Shown here one piece after another: positions 23,448-33,240 of a stretch of DNA of 64,000 nucleotides. The position numbers were made by a program, and so were the translations under genes. The notes beneath the pieces were generated by a model. The model was not told where the DNA came from and ran no database searches. It saw nothing but the letters and a program-made list of their open reading frames with translations. Source of the stretch: Bacteroidales bacterium (lineage in GTDB: Bacteria; Bacteroidota; Bacteroidia; Bacteroidales; FEN-979); the NCBI GenBank assembly GCA_023231005.1, contig JALNWG010000013.1, forward strand, positions 13,959 to 77,958, given 5' to 3'. How positions within the stretch are numbered: the first letter of the stretch is position 1; each line of letters starts with the position of its first letter.

Positions 23448-26039
23448 ATGAAAAAAAGATCTTGCCTGTTGATTGTAATCCTGGCACTCACTTCACTCGT
23501 TTGCAATGCAGCATATTATAGCAATCTTCCCTACCAGATCACACAGCCAAATGGCGAATTGATCAACTGTTTTGTGTCGGGTGATGAATATTTTAACTGG
23601 CTTCATGATAAAGATGGATTTACCATCATACAGGCAAATGACGGATATTTTTATTATGGTGAAATCTCCGGTGATGTTGTAAAACCCACAAAATACCTGG
23701 TTGGAAAGGTAAATCCATCGCAGGTTGGATTTAAAAAGTGGGCAAAAATTTCTCTCAAAGAGTATAACAAACGAAAGGATTTCTACACTAATAACGTTGA
23801 TCAATCGAAAAGGGCACCCCATCTCGGGACTATGAATAATCTGGTGGTATATATCCGGTTCAACGATGATACCGAATTCACCACAACGCGTCAGAATTAT
23901 GATAATTTGTTTAATCCTGTCACAGGAAAAACACTGAGATCCTATTATTCGGAAGTGTCCTATCAGTCATTCACCCTCAGCAGTACTCATTACCCCAGCT
24001 GCGACATGACCATCAACCTTTCGTATAAAGACACACATAACCGGAATTATTTTCAACCCTATAATGCCGTTACCAATCCGGAAGGATATAATGGAGACCA
24101 ACAGCGATCGTTACGGGAACACACCTTATTGAAAGATGCGATTACGTGGATCAATGCCAACTCACCGATTCCGCCGGATTTGAATATTGATGGAGATAAC
24201 GACGGAAATGTAGATAATGTTTGTTTTATCATCCGGGGTAGCAATGGAGCATGGGCTGAATTGTTGTGGGCGCATCGATGGGCGCTTTATTCATTTAATG
24301 TCTTAATTAACGAAAAAAGGGTGTATGATTATACCTTTCAACCGGAAACACAGGTGGATGTGAGTACTTTATGCCATGAAATGTTTCATGCATTGGGGGC
24401 TCCCGATTTATATCATTATTCATACGATGGATTTACCACAGTTGGGCCCTGGGATCTGATGGAAAGTGGAAGTGGCCACATGGGAGCGTTTATGAAATGG
24501 GATTACTCAGATCATTCCTGGATCGATTCCATTCCGGAAATTACTACTTCGGGAACCTATACCTTGCATCCGCTCACATCGGCAACCAATAATTGCTATA
24601 AAATTGCTTCCCCAAATTCCTCAGTAGAGTATTTTGTTTTGGAATATCGAAAAAAGACAGGAACTTTTGAGGGAAACCTTCCGGGTTCTGGATTGCTGGT
24701 TTACCGGATAGATCCCAGCATCAGCGGAAATGCCAGCGGCCCTCCCGATGAAGTTTATTTATTCAGGCCCGATGGTACCGATTCAACTAACGGGTCTCCC
24801 AGTCTGGCATACTTTTCTGCTGAATCGGGCAGAACCGAGATGAATGAATCTTCCAATCCCTCTTCTTTTCTGCAGAATGGCACTCCTGGTGGATTGGTTT
24901 TTATGAATGTCACCTCGGCTGATACCACCATTTCATTCACAGTGAATGTTACGAATATTAAAGATCCACGTGCTTTTACAGCTACGCCTTTAAGCACTTC
25001 TCATATCCGGTTAACCTGGCAAAACAACCCCGAAATCGATCACATTATAATTGCGTATAGTGTAAACCCGGATTTCGGTAATCCAATCGATGAAACTCCT
25101 TATATGCCGGGCGACACAATTCCCGGAGGCGGGATCATCTTGTATGCTGGTTCCGATACGCTGATGAATCACCTCAATCTTATTGCCAATACGCACTATT
25201 ATTATAAAGCCTGGTCGGTGACTACCGGAGCAAAATACTCCTTTGGCGTGAACGCTGATGTTTCAACATTATGTGAGGCCATCTCAACACTTCCTTTTTC
25301 CGAAGGATTTGAAGCAAGTTCAACCATTCCCAATTGCTGGAATGAAGGCAACACCGGGGTAGCCTGGCTGTTTTTCCAGGGTAATGGTCCCGGCGTTTCT
25401 TCAGGATATCCGGCTGATTCCCATACCGGATTACGAAATGCCTGTTTGATTGATCAATCAATGGCCGACCATAAAAACAAATTGGTTAGCCCGATTTTTG
25501 ATTTTACAAACTATAAGAATGTTGAACTGCGATTTTGGCTTTTTATGCAGAAATGGGGATCGCGTCAGGATGAACTGACCGTTTATTATCGCATCAGCCC
25601 CATCGATCCCTGGATCTCATTGCAAACATATAAACAATCGATTTCTGCATGGACCGAAGAGATCATTCCGCTGTCTGAAATTTCTGACCAATTTCAATTG
25701 GCCTTTGAAGGCAATGCAAAATTTGGATTTGGTGTTTGCATCGATGATATCCAGGTGAATGGCAAGTCAAAGGTTTCTGTTGAAGAATTGGAGAGCAGCA
25801 ATATCCATGTTTCCCCAAATCCTTCCCATGGAATTTTCAAGATAACAGGAGGTCACGATAACAACGCCATACAGGAAATCACCATCTTTGATTGTACCGG
25901 AAAAAAAGTTACCGGCCTATATGGGAATGGGGAGAAGGAATTTTCTTTTGATCTTGGTTCTGCTTCCCAGGGACTTTATTTCTTGAAAATTAAGACGGAA
26001 AAGGAGGTGCTGATCCGCAAATTGACGCTTACGAAGTAA
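23448..26039 (+). CDS. Secreted M6-family metallopeptidase with T9SS sorting domain
   Basis: With the start at 23448 the protein has 863 residues and opens with a signal peptide (KKRSCLLIVILALTSLVCN). The peptidase domain has the zinc site H310-E-x-x-H314 (CHEMFHALGAPD) and the nearby GPWDLMESG turn typical of immune inhibitor A-like M6 peptidases. A fibronectin-like segment (about 510-620), a jelly-roll-like domain with a buried GFEAS/FWLFMQKWG region (about 630-760) and a C-terminal T9SS type A sorting domain follow (VSPNPSHGIF, then GLYFLKI, ending RKLTLTK). The product should cross the outer membrane through T9SS and act on external protein. It ends in an 11-base convergent overlap with the kinase gene. 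Confidence 0.92.
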   Translation: MKKRSCLLIVILALTSLVCNAAYYSNLPYQITQPNGELINCFVSGDEYFNWLHDKDGFTIIQANDGYFYYGEISGDVVKPTKYLVGKVNPSQVGFKKWAKISLKEYNKRKDFYTNNVDQSKRAPHLGTMNNLVVYIRFNDDTEFTTTRQNYDNLFNPVTGKTLRSYYSEVSYQSFTLSSTHYPSCDMTINLSYKDTHNRNYFQPYNAVTNPEGYNGDQQRSLREHTLLKDAITWINANSPIPPDLNIDGDNDGNVDNVCFIIRGSNGAWAELLWAHRWALYSFNVLINEKRVYDYTFQPETQVDVSTLCHEMFHALGAPDLYHYSYDGFTTVGPWDLMESGSGHMGAFMKWDYSDHSWIDSIPEITTSGTYTLHPLTSATNNCYKIASPNSSVEYFVLEYRKKTGTFEGNLPGSGLLVYRIDPSISGNASGPPDEVYLFRPDGTDSTNGSPSLAYFSAESGRTEMNESSNPSSFLQNGTPGGLVFMNVTSADTTISFTVNVTNIKDPRAFTATPLSTSHIRLTWQNNPEIDHIIIAYSVNPDFGNPIDETPYMPGDTIPGGGIILYAGSDTLMNHLNLIANTHYYYKAWSVTTGAKYSFGVNADVSTLCEAISTLPFSEGFEASSTIPNCWNEGNTGVAWLFFQGNGPGVSSGYPADSHTGLRNACLIDQSMADHKNKLVSPIFDFTNYKNVELRFWLFMQKWGSRQDELTVYYRISPIDPWISLQTYKQSISAWTEEIIPLSEISDQFQLAFEGNAKFGFGVCIDDIQVNGKSKVSVEELESSNIHVSPNPSHGIFKITGGHDNNAIQEITIFDCTGKKVTGLYGNGEKEFSFDLGSASQGLYFLKIKTEKEVLIRKLTLTK

Positions 26040-26586
26040 TTTTAAGGAAGATTTTTTCCACTTTTCTGAAAAGATCTTCTTTTGTCGCGTTATTTGTAAT
26101 GACGAAATCGGCCAATTGTTTACAGACTTGCAGGTTCTGTTTGTTAGGGTCCGTGGACACCATCTCCCGGGCTTCGTTTTCCTGGAATGTTTTAAAAGAG
26201 ATCTGGTCTGTTTCCGACTGTCTTGCCAGGATTCGGGAATAGCGGATTTTTGGATCGGCATCTATGGCAAAGAGAAAAAAATTGGCTTTCTCTTTCAGGG
26301 AAGCAATTTCTCCCGGTGTCCGGATGCTTTCAATCACACAATTCTGGTTTGACTCAAGGGCTCGGAAATATAGCTGGTCCGTTACGTATGATGATCCGTG
26401 TAGCGTACGTAATTCATTGGCCAGGTTAAACATGCTATCCCGGTTTTGCGGCCAGTTTCGTCGTAGGATCTCTTCCAGCAGATAGGCTCTGACTGAATGG
26501 TGAACAAACCCCTTTTTTTCTACCAGGTATTCCACCGCTGTTCCTTTGCCAGCGCCGATAGTTCCTGTGATTCCAATGATTATCAT
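26029..26586 (-). CDS. P-loop nucleotide kinase, dephospho-CoA-kinase-like
   Basis: A 185-residue P-loop protein with Walker A GTIGAGKGT at residues 8-16, a lid-like Arg-rich region (about RYSRILARQ, 120-130) and no transporter motifs. It looks like the AAA_18/dephospho-CoA kinase-like group of small-molecule kinases; the substrate is unknown. It is probably not the housekeeping CoaE, which has a different substrate loop. The ATG at 26586 overlaps the stop of the LOG gene as ATGA, which fixes the start; the alternative ATG at 26616 lies inside the LOG gene. It is the last gene of a three-gene operon. Confidence 0.75.
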   Translation of the reverse strand: MIIIGITGTIGAGKGTAVEYLVEKKGFVHHSVRAYLLEEILRRNWPQNRDSMFNLANELRTLHGSSYVTDQLYFRALESNQNCVIESIRTPGEIASLKEKANFFLFAIDADPKIRYSRILARQSETDQISFKTFQENEAREMVSTDPNKQNLQVCKQLADFVITNNATKEDLFRKVEKIFLKITS

Positions 26587-27176
26587 ATTTTCCCCTGTTT
26601 TAGCCGGTCGATCCATTTTTCTGCTACGACAGGCTGATAGGTTTCGAGTTTTTCTAAAAGATGTTCAATGTTATCATCGACCTGAAGAATATTTCTGTGT
26701 TCGGGCCTGAGAAATTTCTGTTGTACGGCATGATCAAGCATGTTCAGTAAGGTGTTGAAATATCCATCCGTATTTAAAAGTCCGATGGGCTTATGGATAA
26801 TCCCTAACTGAACCCAGGTAAGTACTTCAAAAAGTTCATCCAGAGTGCCAAATGCGCCAGGAAGGGCTATAAAAGCATCAGAAAGATCTGCCATCATTGC
26901 TTTTCGCTCCTGCATATCTGAAACGATATGCATTTCAGTAAGGTTCTTGTGAGCTACTTCACGTTCCACCAGCGATTTTGGCATCACTCCGATAACATGT
27001 CCGCCCAGATTCAAAACGGTGTCCGCTAAAACCTGCATTAAACCCACATTGGCACCGCCATAAACAAGGGCTATTTTACGGGAACTAAGTAACGTGCCCA
27101 GTTGTTTTGCCTGATCGGAATAGATGGATTGTAGCCCCAGACTGGAGCCGCAAAAAACGCATAAGTATTTAATCAT
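26583..27176 (-). CDS. LOG family protein (TIGR00730 type)
   Basis: A 197-residue Rossmann-fold protein of the LOG family, whose characterised members release free cytokinin from cytokinin riboside monophosphate or hydrolyse nucleoside monophosphates. It shows VYGGANVGLMQVLAD near 38-52 and ALPGAFGTLDEL near 104-115. The usual PGGxGTxxE motif is PGAxGTxxE here, with Gly replaced by Ala in the second position. It overlaps the M20 hydrolase gene by 8 bases upstream and the kinase gene by 4 bases downstream (ATGA). A nucleotide-salvage or metabolite-repair task for the operon is possible. Confidence 0.88.
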   Translation of the reverse strand: MIKYLCVFCGSSLGLQSIYSDQAKQLGTLLSSRKIALVYGGANVGLMQVLADTVLNLGGHVIGVMPKSLVEREVAHKNLTEMHIVSDMQERKAMMADLSDAFIALPGAFGTLDELFEVLTWVQLGIIHKPIGLLNTDGYFNTLLNMLDHAVQQKFLRPEHRNILQVDDNIEHLLEKLETYQPVVAEKWIDRLKQGKI

Positions 27177-28320
27177 TCAGCAAGTCTTGTGTGATCCCAA
27201 AAAACATTTTAATTCCGGTTTCCAAAATTTCGTCAGGGAAATCATAGTAGCATGTATGGAGATCGGAATGATTTTCTCCGGCTCCCAATCCAAAAATTGC
27301 GCCTTTATAACGGGCTGTGAATTGACCAAAATCTTCCGACCAGCGTAAGGGTTCTTTTAATTCGATGAGGGGAAAAAGGTGTCGGAGGGCAACATTGCGA
27401 ATGACTTGCACGGATTCCTGGTCATTTCCGGTAGGTGCAAAAGGTTCATATCGTTTGAAACTTTCTTCGAGGTAGTTTTGAGTAGCGGTTTTTGCTACCA
27501 GACTGACTAATTTTGTATGTAATTGTTCCAGATCATTGGCCAATTCAGCACGCAATGTCAAGGCAAGATCAGCGGTTCCGGGAATGGTACCAAAACCAAA
27601 TTGACCGATTTTTGCATAGGTAACGGAAAGCTGGACAAATTTTTGGAAACATCTTTTATGGTCGGGAAGATGCCGGACTTTTTCGATAAGCTCCATAACA
27701 GCAGGTAGCGGGCTGATTCCCTGATCCGGATATGCGGCATGGGCTGCATTTCCTTTCAACCGGACCAAAACCCCTTCGGAAGCAAGGGCAAATACGCCTT
27801 CCCTTACACAAATTGAATTTCTTGGGAAACCAGGCAGGTTGTGAAGTGCAAACACGTAATCGGGTTCGATTTCTTTGAATTTCGGATCTTTGAGGATTTG
27901 TAATGCACCTTTCCCTACCTCTTCTGCGGGTTGAAACAGTAAAACGACTTTTCCCTTATGGATCGGATGTTGATGCAATAAAAATGCCAGTCCGCAGATC
28001 ATCGCCATGTGACCATCGTGTCCGCATTTGTGTGAAAGGGATTTTATTGAGGAGGTATACGGAACTTCGATATCTTCTTCGATGGGAAGTGCATCCATAT
28101 CGGCCCTGAACAATACCGTCTTCCCTGGATGGCCGCTGTCGAATATTACCGCCAACCCCGTTTTGCCGAGTTTTTCAATGACCCGGGTCGGTTTGAATTG
28201 CAAGCAAAATTTGTGGATCAATCCGGCGGTTTTAAATTCTTTTCCTGAAAATTCAGGGTTGTGGTGAAACTCTTTCCTCAACGAGATCAGCTGGGGAAGA
28301 AATTCATTTAAAGGTTGCAT
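27169..28320 (-). CDS. M20-family amidohydrolase (N-acyl amino acid type)
   Basis: The 383-residue protein belongs to the M20D group of metal-dependent amidohydrolases that split N-acyl amino acids or similar amides. Metal-binding segments are visible: FRADMDALPIEE near 71-82, HKCGHDGHMAMI near 96-107 and LLFQPAEEVGKGA near 127-139. There is no signal peptide, so it acts in the cytoplasm. It starts an operon with the LOG protein and the P-loop kinase, with a -7 box 48 bases upstream. A second M20D protein lies at 41492. The substrate is unknown. Confidence 0.9.
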   Translation of the reverse strand: MQPLNEFLPQLISLRKEFHHNPEFSGKEFKTAGLIHKFCLQFKPTRVIEKLGKTGLAVIFDSGHPGKTVLFRADMDALPIEEDIEVPYTSSIKSLSHKCGHDGHMAMICGLAFLLHQHPIHKGKVVLLFQPAEEVGKGALQILKDPKFKEIEPDYVFALHNLPGFPRNSICVREGVFALASEGVLVRLKGNAAHAAYPDQGISPLPAVMELIEKVRHLPDHKRCFQKFVQLSVTYAKIGQFGFGTIPGTADLALTLRAELANDLEQLHTKLVSLVAKTATQNYLEESFKRYEPFAPTGNDQESVQVIRNVALRHLFPLIELKEPLRWSEDFGQFTARYKGAIFGLGAGENHSDLHTCYYDFPDEILETGIKMFFGITQDLLND

Positions 28321-28346
28321 GGTAATTTCTTATTTCTGTACTTTCG
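28315..28346 (+). promoter_or_regulatory. Possible promoter of manA: TTG - 21 bases - TACTTTCG
   Basis: TACTTTCG (28339-28346) differs from TAnnTTTG at one base, and a TTG lies 21 bases upstream (28315-28317). The manA ATG is 61 bases downstream. It would overlap the start of the opposite M20 gene. Confidence 0.35.
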
Positions 28347-28368
28347 CATCTAATATTTTCACAGGATT

Positions 28369-28376
28369 CAAAGATA
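28369..28376 (-). promoter_or_regulatory. -7 box TATCTTTG for the M20-LOG-kinase operon
   Basis: Minus-strand TATCTTTG, an exact TAnnTTTG match, 48 bases before the hydrolase ATG. Confidence 0.6.
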
Positions 28377-28407
28377 AACAGAAAACAGAAACATAACAAA
28401 GATTGGA

Positions 28408-29394
28408 ATGAATATGTTATATCCATTGAAATTCAAGCCGGTTTTTAAAGAAAAAATCTGGGGAGGACAAAAAGTAAAAACCCGGCTGGGTCTTGATTTT
28501 TCACCCTTACCTAATTGTGGCGAAGTATGGGCATTATCGGGAGTTCCCGGATATCAAACGGAAATCATCAATGGATTTTTACAGGGGAACGAACTGAATG
28601 AAATCCTGGAAATATACATGGACGAACTGGTTGGGGAGAAGGTTTATGAAAAATATCAAAATGAGTTTCCGGTTCTGATAAAATTCATCGATGCCAACGA
28701 TTACCTCTCTGTTCAGGTGCATCCCGATGATGCCCTTGCAGCACGTCGAAAAATCGGGAATGGGAAATCGGAGATGTGGTACATTCTGGATGCTGAACCA
28801 AATGCTGAATTGATCAGCGGATTCAATCGTGAAATGGATCCCCGGACATTTCTCGAATATCTTCATCAAAAAAAATTAAAAGAAATTCTGAATGTAGAGA
28901 AGGTAAAAAAAGGGGATATCTTTAATATTCCGGCTGGACGGATTCATGCCTTGGGACCTGGAATTTTATTAGCTGAGATTCAGCAAACATCCGATATAAC
29001 GTACCGGATTTATGATTGGGACCGAAGGGATGACCAAGGGAATCCCAGAACATTACATACCGATGAAGCGCTGGAGGCCATCGATTTTCACCTTCCGGAA
29101 TCTGTTTGCACCAGGGTTCATGAGCATATCAACAAAACAACGATGCTGGTCAATTCCCCTCATTTTATAACCAGCTTGCTCTCTTTCGACCAGATGATTG
29201 AGAAAGATTATGAAGGACTGGATTCTTTTGTAGCGCTTGTTGGGGTAGCGGGTAATGCTACCGTGAAAATGGATTCCGATCCAGTTTCAATTAAACCCGG
29301 AGAAGTGGTATTGCTCCCTGCTATCACCGAAAGGGCAACTTTTATCCCGCACCCCGCTGGTAAGATTCTCGAGGTGCATATTGATGTAAATTAA
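28408..29394 (+). CDS. manA: Mannose-6-phosphate isomerase, type I
   Basis: A zinc-dependent cupin of 328 residues that interconverts fructose 6-phosphate and mannose 6-phosphate, feeding GDP-mannose and glycan synthesis. It opens with LKFKPVFKEKIWGG, has the metal-binding SVQVHPDD near 99-106 and the GRIHALGPGILLAEIQQ segment near 178-194. The short form (about 320 residues) is common in Bacteroidota and Firmicutes. Two in-frame ATGs (28408, 28414) can serve as starts. It converges closely with the C25 peptidase gene (6 bases between stops). Confidence 0.93.
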   Translation: MNMLYPLKFKPVFKEKIWGGQKVKTRLGLDFSPLPNCGEVWALSGVPGYQTEIINGFLQGNELNEILEIYMDELVGEKVYEKYQNEFPVLIKFIDANDYLSVQVHPDDALAARRKIGNGKSEMWYILDAEPNAELISGFNREMDPRTFLEYLHQKKLKEILNVEKVKKGDIFNIPAGRIHALGPGILLAEIQQTSDITYRIYDWDRRDDQGNPRTLHTDEALEAIDFHLPESVCTRVHEHINKTTMLVNSPHFITSLLSFDQMIEKDYEGLDSFVALVGVAGNATVKMDSDPVSIKPGEVVLLPAITERATFIPHPAGKILEVHIDVN

Positions 29395-29400
29395 ATACGT

Positions 29401-31938
29401 TTATCTTACAATTACTTTTGTAGTAATAATTCCGGAGCGGCTTTTAACCTGCAGGAAATATAATCCATTTGCTGAACCCGGTAGCTGGATGGGCAAAGAG
29501 CGTTGCCGGTTTACCATAACCTTGGTTTGCTGATATGTTTTGTTGCCTAAAATATCAAACATCACAATGTCAACCGACTCATCTCCCGAGGTTGCAAGTT
29601 TCAGTAAAAAGTTACCATGGTTGGGGTTTGGGGAAACAGTAGTGGAAAAAACCGGATTAAGAGATTCTGTTGAAGCAGGGAAATCAACCGTGATGTATTC
29701 GGCTTTCATCAAGGTATCAGTACCAGTTGAATTTCCGACAATGAGGGTGACATCATAAATGCCCCGGTTACTGTATAGAATTACAGGATTCTTTTCTGAA
29801 GAGGTTTCAGGAGTTCCTCCGGGGAAAATCCATGATCGGGAACGGACATCTCCGGAAGAGGTATCCGAAAAACTGACTTCAATTCCAGGAATAACACGGG
29901 TTGTGTCGGCTTTGAAACCGGCGCTTACCGGAATGAGGTAGCGAACCGGTATTGTGGCCAGATAGGGTAGCTTGTTGTATGCTGTAACCACCAGATGAAT
30001 GGTGTCGGGAGCATTGGTCAAGGGGGAAAAGGATAAAACCAACGTATCGTTAGTAATAAGGCCGGTAGTCAATAATGTATCGGCCATCGACAATGTCACC
30101 CTTGCTCCCTGGGTGGTACTGATTATTCTCAGGATGGAATCACCAACCAGCAAAACAGAATCATGCATTACACTCATCACTTGAGGTACTGCAGTCCGAA
30201 CCATAATGGTAGGATCTCCGAAAACCGTCCAGGTGTCTGCCATATTTTCCCCATCGTTTCCATACTCATCGATCATCTTCATACAACCATTGATCGATAA
30301 ACCGGCAAAGGTCCGTTTGATGTTGGTGGAATCGGATTCTCTGAGGATATCAGTCATGGCATCTTGTCCCTCCATCGGAGAATCCCAGCTTTGATTGATG
30401 GTCGATCCAAGGAATGCAATGGCACCCGTGGGTTGTCCTCCTTGTGATGCCCTAAGCCATGCTTCTGCAAAACAAGTTGTGCTGACGAAGTTTCCATTTA
30501 CGCAGGCAACCGACCAGATGAAGGGTAATTTTCCCATATTGGTCAATTGATTCACATTGGTATTGCTGAATCCGGAAGTTCCCCATGAAGTATTGCTGCC
30601 ATGACCAGTATATAATATCAAACTGGCACCATTGTTAACCTCGGTAGAAACCATGGAAGGGGTAGGATTTCCGGGAGCATCATTTCCTCCCTGTGTTCCG
30701 TCAAATAATTCCGGATTTGCCGTATAGGTATAATCAAGCAACTCGGTTTGCTGGTTTCTGATATGCTGATAATCATATTCATTATTATGTCCCGGACCTT
30801 GATCAGAGGCGATACCAATAACAGTGGTAAACCAATCGTCAGTAAGGTTTTGGGGATTTTTTTCGTAATCGAGTGTCCGTTGTACCTGGGTTTGTACCTG
30901 AGCTTCCGTTTGAGCTGAAAAACGGCCGATAAAAACATCGGCATAATGATCATTCCCCACGATATAGCCGTATGCATTGTCGGATGGGCCACCCAGTCCG
31001 CCTCCGGTATTAGTTGGAATTTGCTGGGCATCACCCACCAGCAAAACATGGGTAAGCCCCTTGGTGTTATAATAGTTGGCAATATAGGATTTGATTTGGG
31101 TAGCCGTGGTTCCGACCGTAGAAACATCTACCATCTCGGTATGATATCCTTCTGCGCGTTTCCAGTCAACATAGGGTTGCATGGTATCCATAAATGAACC
31201 GTAACAAATGACCAATAAATTTCCATATTCTTCCAGCGGGGAATAGGTTACTGCATCGAAATTGAGAAACTGGTGTTTGTACACCGAAAGAAAATCCTGG
31301 GGCATGGTTTTCCGACTGATTTCTGCTGGCAAAGGGTTGATGCCGGTTTCAGTACTTTTAGAGAGTTCTATCGTAATATCATAATATACCCGCAACACTT
31401 TGGTTACCGGATTGTACTGAAAGGGTAAGGCAATCAGGGTTTGTCCCCGGGTATTGCGGATCAGGAAAGGTTCACGGGTATCGGTCAATGATCCGGGATA
31501 AAAAGTATTTGTAAGGTAAGTCGGACCAAAAGTGTAAGGGACCTGGGAAGGATCGGTATCACGCAAAATAACACCTTTTGAGGGAGCAATAGTGAGATCG
31601 GTGAACTCTTTATATTGGGCGTTGAGAATCTTCAAGGTCATTCCTGCTCTGTCGGGAATAACTACGGAAGTGGTCAGTTTTGGGAGATCAGGAGCTCCTG
31701 CTTCCAAAAGTGAAGTACCCTTGCCGACCTGAACCGTATAAGCCTGCCCCCGTGGAGTCTCTACTTCCTGAAGAGAAAACCCACCAAGGGTAAAATGGAC
31801 TACCGACCGGTCAATGGTGGAAGAAAGGAGTTTAATCTGAGCCGGGGTGGGGGTGGTGGAACTGATCTCAACCCATCGATTGCTAAAACCAGTGAGTGAA
31901 ATAACAAGAAGAAAAATTGCTCCAAAAAAAGTACGCAT
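29401..31938 (-). CDS. Gingipain-like C25 cysteine peptidase with T9SS sorting domain
   Basis: The 845-residue protein has a signal peptide, a propeptide-like N-terminal region (about 25-230) and a C25 peptidase domain (about 235-585). The catalytic His446 (YTGHGSN) and Cys479 (SVACVNG) sit in the classic gingipain motifs, and VLLVGDAQQIP (298-308) and ADVFIGRFSA (333-342) are also typical. A PKD-like domain (about 690-760, with FPGGTPETSSEKNPV) and a T9SS C-terminal domain (VSPNPNHGNF, GLYFLQV, ending TTKVIVR) follow. It should be exported by T9SS and either anchored or released. Bacteroidota also use a C25 enzyme, PorU, to process T9SS cargo, but the presence of its own sorting domain and PKD domain makes a digestive role more likely. 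Confidence 0.93.
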   Translation of the reverse strand: MRTFFGAIFLLVISLTGFSNRWVEISSTTPTPAQIKLLSSTIDRSVVHFTLGGFSLQEVETPRGQAYTVQVGKGTSLLEAGAPDLPKLTTSVVIPDRAGMTLKILNAQYKEFTDLTIAPSKGVILRDTDPSQVPYTFGPTYLTNTFYPGSLTDTREPFLIRNTRGQTLIALPFQYNPVTKVLRVYYDITIELSKSTETGINPLPAEISRKTMPQDFLSVYKHQFLNFDAVTYSPLEEYGNLLVICYGSFMDTMQPYVDWKRAEGYHTEMVDVSTVGTTATQIKSYIANYYNTKGLTHVLLVGDAQQIPTNTGGGLGGPSDNAYGYIVGNDHYADVFIGRFSAQTEAQVQTQVQRTLDYEKNPQNLTDDWFTTVIGIASDQGPGHNNEYDYQHIRNQQTELLDYTYTANPELFDGTQGGNDAPGNPTPSMVSTEVNNGASLILYTGHGSNTSWGTSGFSNTNVNQLTNMGKLPFIWSVACVNGNFVSTTCFAEAWLRASQGGQPTGAIAFLGSTINQSWDSPMEGQDAMTDILRESDSTNIKRTFAGLSINGCMKMIDEYGNDGENMADTWTVFGDPTIMVRTAVPQVMSVMHDSVLLVGDSILRIISTTQGARVTLSMADTLLTTGLITNDTLVLSFSPLTNAPDTIHLVVTAYNKLPYLATIPVRYLIPVSAGFKADTTRVIPGIEVSFSDTSSGDVRSRSWIFPGGTPETSSEKNPVILYSNRGIYDVTLIVGNSTGTDTLMKAEYITVDFPASTESLNPVFSTTVSPNPNHGNFLLKLATSGDESVDIVMFDILGNKTYQQTKVMVNRQRSLPIQLPGSANGLYFLQVKSRSGIITTKVIVR

Positions 31939-31981
31939 AGAAAAGAATATTTGTAAACGTTTTCAATAGTTTAGGACCAAA

Positions 31982-31989
31982 CAAAGGTA
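31982..31989 (-). promoter_or_regulatory. -7 box TACCTTTG for the C25 peptidase gene
   Basis: Minus-strand TACCTTTG, 43 bases before the ATG at 31938, in the 66-base gap after the LolC/E-like gene. Confidence 0.6.
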
Positions 31990-32004
31990 AAAAAAAGAAT
32001 GAAG

Positions 32005-33240
32005 TTATTCAAGTTTAATCTGCCCAACATGAATTTTCCGGATGTTATGTACTGGATACCAGGCTGCTACAAATCCAATTACAAAGACCGTGGTGAAAAC
32101 AAGAAAAAAGTCGGAAATCCTCATTTGAACCGGATATGCGCTTACAACAAAACTGCTGTCGGGAGTTCCCAAATGAATTAATCCATATCGAATCTGAACC
32201 CAACAGATTATGGCACCGAGAACAAGGCCAAGGATAGCGCCGATCAGGGAGATCATTGTGCCTTCAAATAAGAAGATTCGCTGAATCAGTGAGGAAGGGG
32301 CACCCATGCTTCGGAGGATCGCGATGTCTTTTTTCTTGTCCAGAATCAGCATGGAGAGAGACCCGATTACGTTAAAGGTAGCCATAAACAGGATAAATGA
32401 AAGAATCAGAAAAATATATAGTTTTTCGGATTTCATGATTTTATATAATATTTCCTGCTGCTGAAATCTGTTTTTAATGACAAATTGTTTACCCAGAAGA
32501 GATTCGATCTGACGTTGAATGTTTTCGTGGTCCGACCCGGGAGAAAGTCCGATTTCCAAGGCAGTACGTTGATTCCCATAAGAAAGAAGTTGTTGCACAA
32601 AACGGAGGGGAAGGATCACATATTTAACATCATAATCCTGCTGGATTGCAAAATATCCGGAAGGGAAAATGACTTCTGAGTTGAAAGCATTTTCTAGTCC
32701 GCCGGAAAGACTGGCTTCCCGTCTTGGAACATAAACCACCAGGGGATTCAGGTAATCTTTAAGGTTAGCCCCGAGGGTGGCTGCTACCCCATATCCCAAC
32801 AAAGCGTAATTTTTATCCTCTTCCTGTAACAGAAAAGTTCCCTCAACCATCATGGAATCTACTCCACTCATTTTTAAATAGGATTCACTTACTCCTTTGA
32901 TCCGGACAATGGCCTGCTTTTCTTTGTATTTGATCAAAGCATCTTCCTCAATGACCTGTGTGATATACCGTACCCCGGGGATTTTTTTTAACTGATCAAC
33001 AGGAGTATTCAGAACATCGAAAGTTTTTCCATGGCTGGCAGTTATCTGGATATCAGGATTAAAGGAGCTAAAGAGTGAGAGTACCAGGTTCTCAAAGCCA
33101 TTAAATACAGAAAGGACGATGATCAAGGCCATGGTGCCAATGGCAACTCCAACGATGGAGATGATGGAAATGATGTGAATGATGTTGTGTGATTTCTTTG
33201 AAATCAGGTAACGACGGGCTATGTAGAATGGGAAATTCAT
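32005..33240 (-). CDS. LolC/LolE-like ABC transporter permease (FtsX family)
   Basis: The 411-residue protein has the FtsX/MacB layout: one helix near the N-terminus (about 23-45), a periplasmic MacB_PCD domain (about 46-265) and three C-terminal helices (about 270-405). The N-terminal FYIARRYLISKKSHN is typical of lipoprotein-releasing permeases, which extract lipoproteins from the inner membrane with the LolD ATPase. The LolD gene is not in the window. The start at 33240 is chosen because its ATG overlaps the methyltransferase stop (TAATG); extra codons upstream lie inside that gene. It is the last gene of the rbfA operon. Confidence 0.88.
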   Translation of the reverse strand: MNFPFYIARRYLISKKSHNIIHIISIISIVGVAIGTMALIIVLSVFNGFENLVLSLFSSFNPDIQITASHGKTFDVLNTPVDQLKKIPGVRYITQVIEEDALIKYKEKQAIVRIKGVSESYLKMSGVDSMMVEGTFLLQEEDKNYALLGYGVAATLGANLKDYLNPLVVYVPRREASLSGGLENAFNSEVIFPSGYFAIQQDYDVKYVILPLRFVQQLLSYGNQRTALEIGLSPGSDHENIQRQIESLLGKQFVIKNRFQQQEILYKIMKSEKLYIFLILSFILFMATFNVIGSLSMLILDKKKDIAILRSMGAPSSLIQRIFLFEGTMISLIGAILGLVLGAIICWVQIRYGLIHLGTPDSSFVVSAYPVQMRISDFFLVFTTVFVIGFVAAWYPVHNIRKIHVGQIKLE

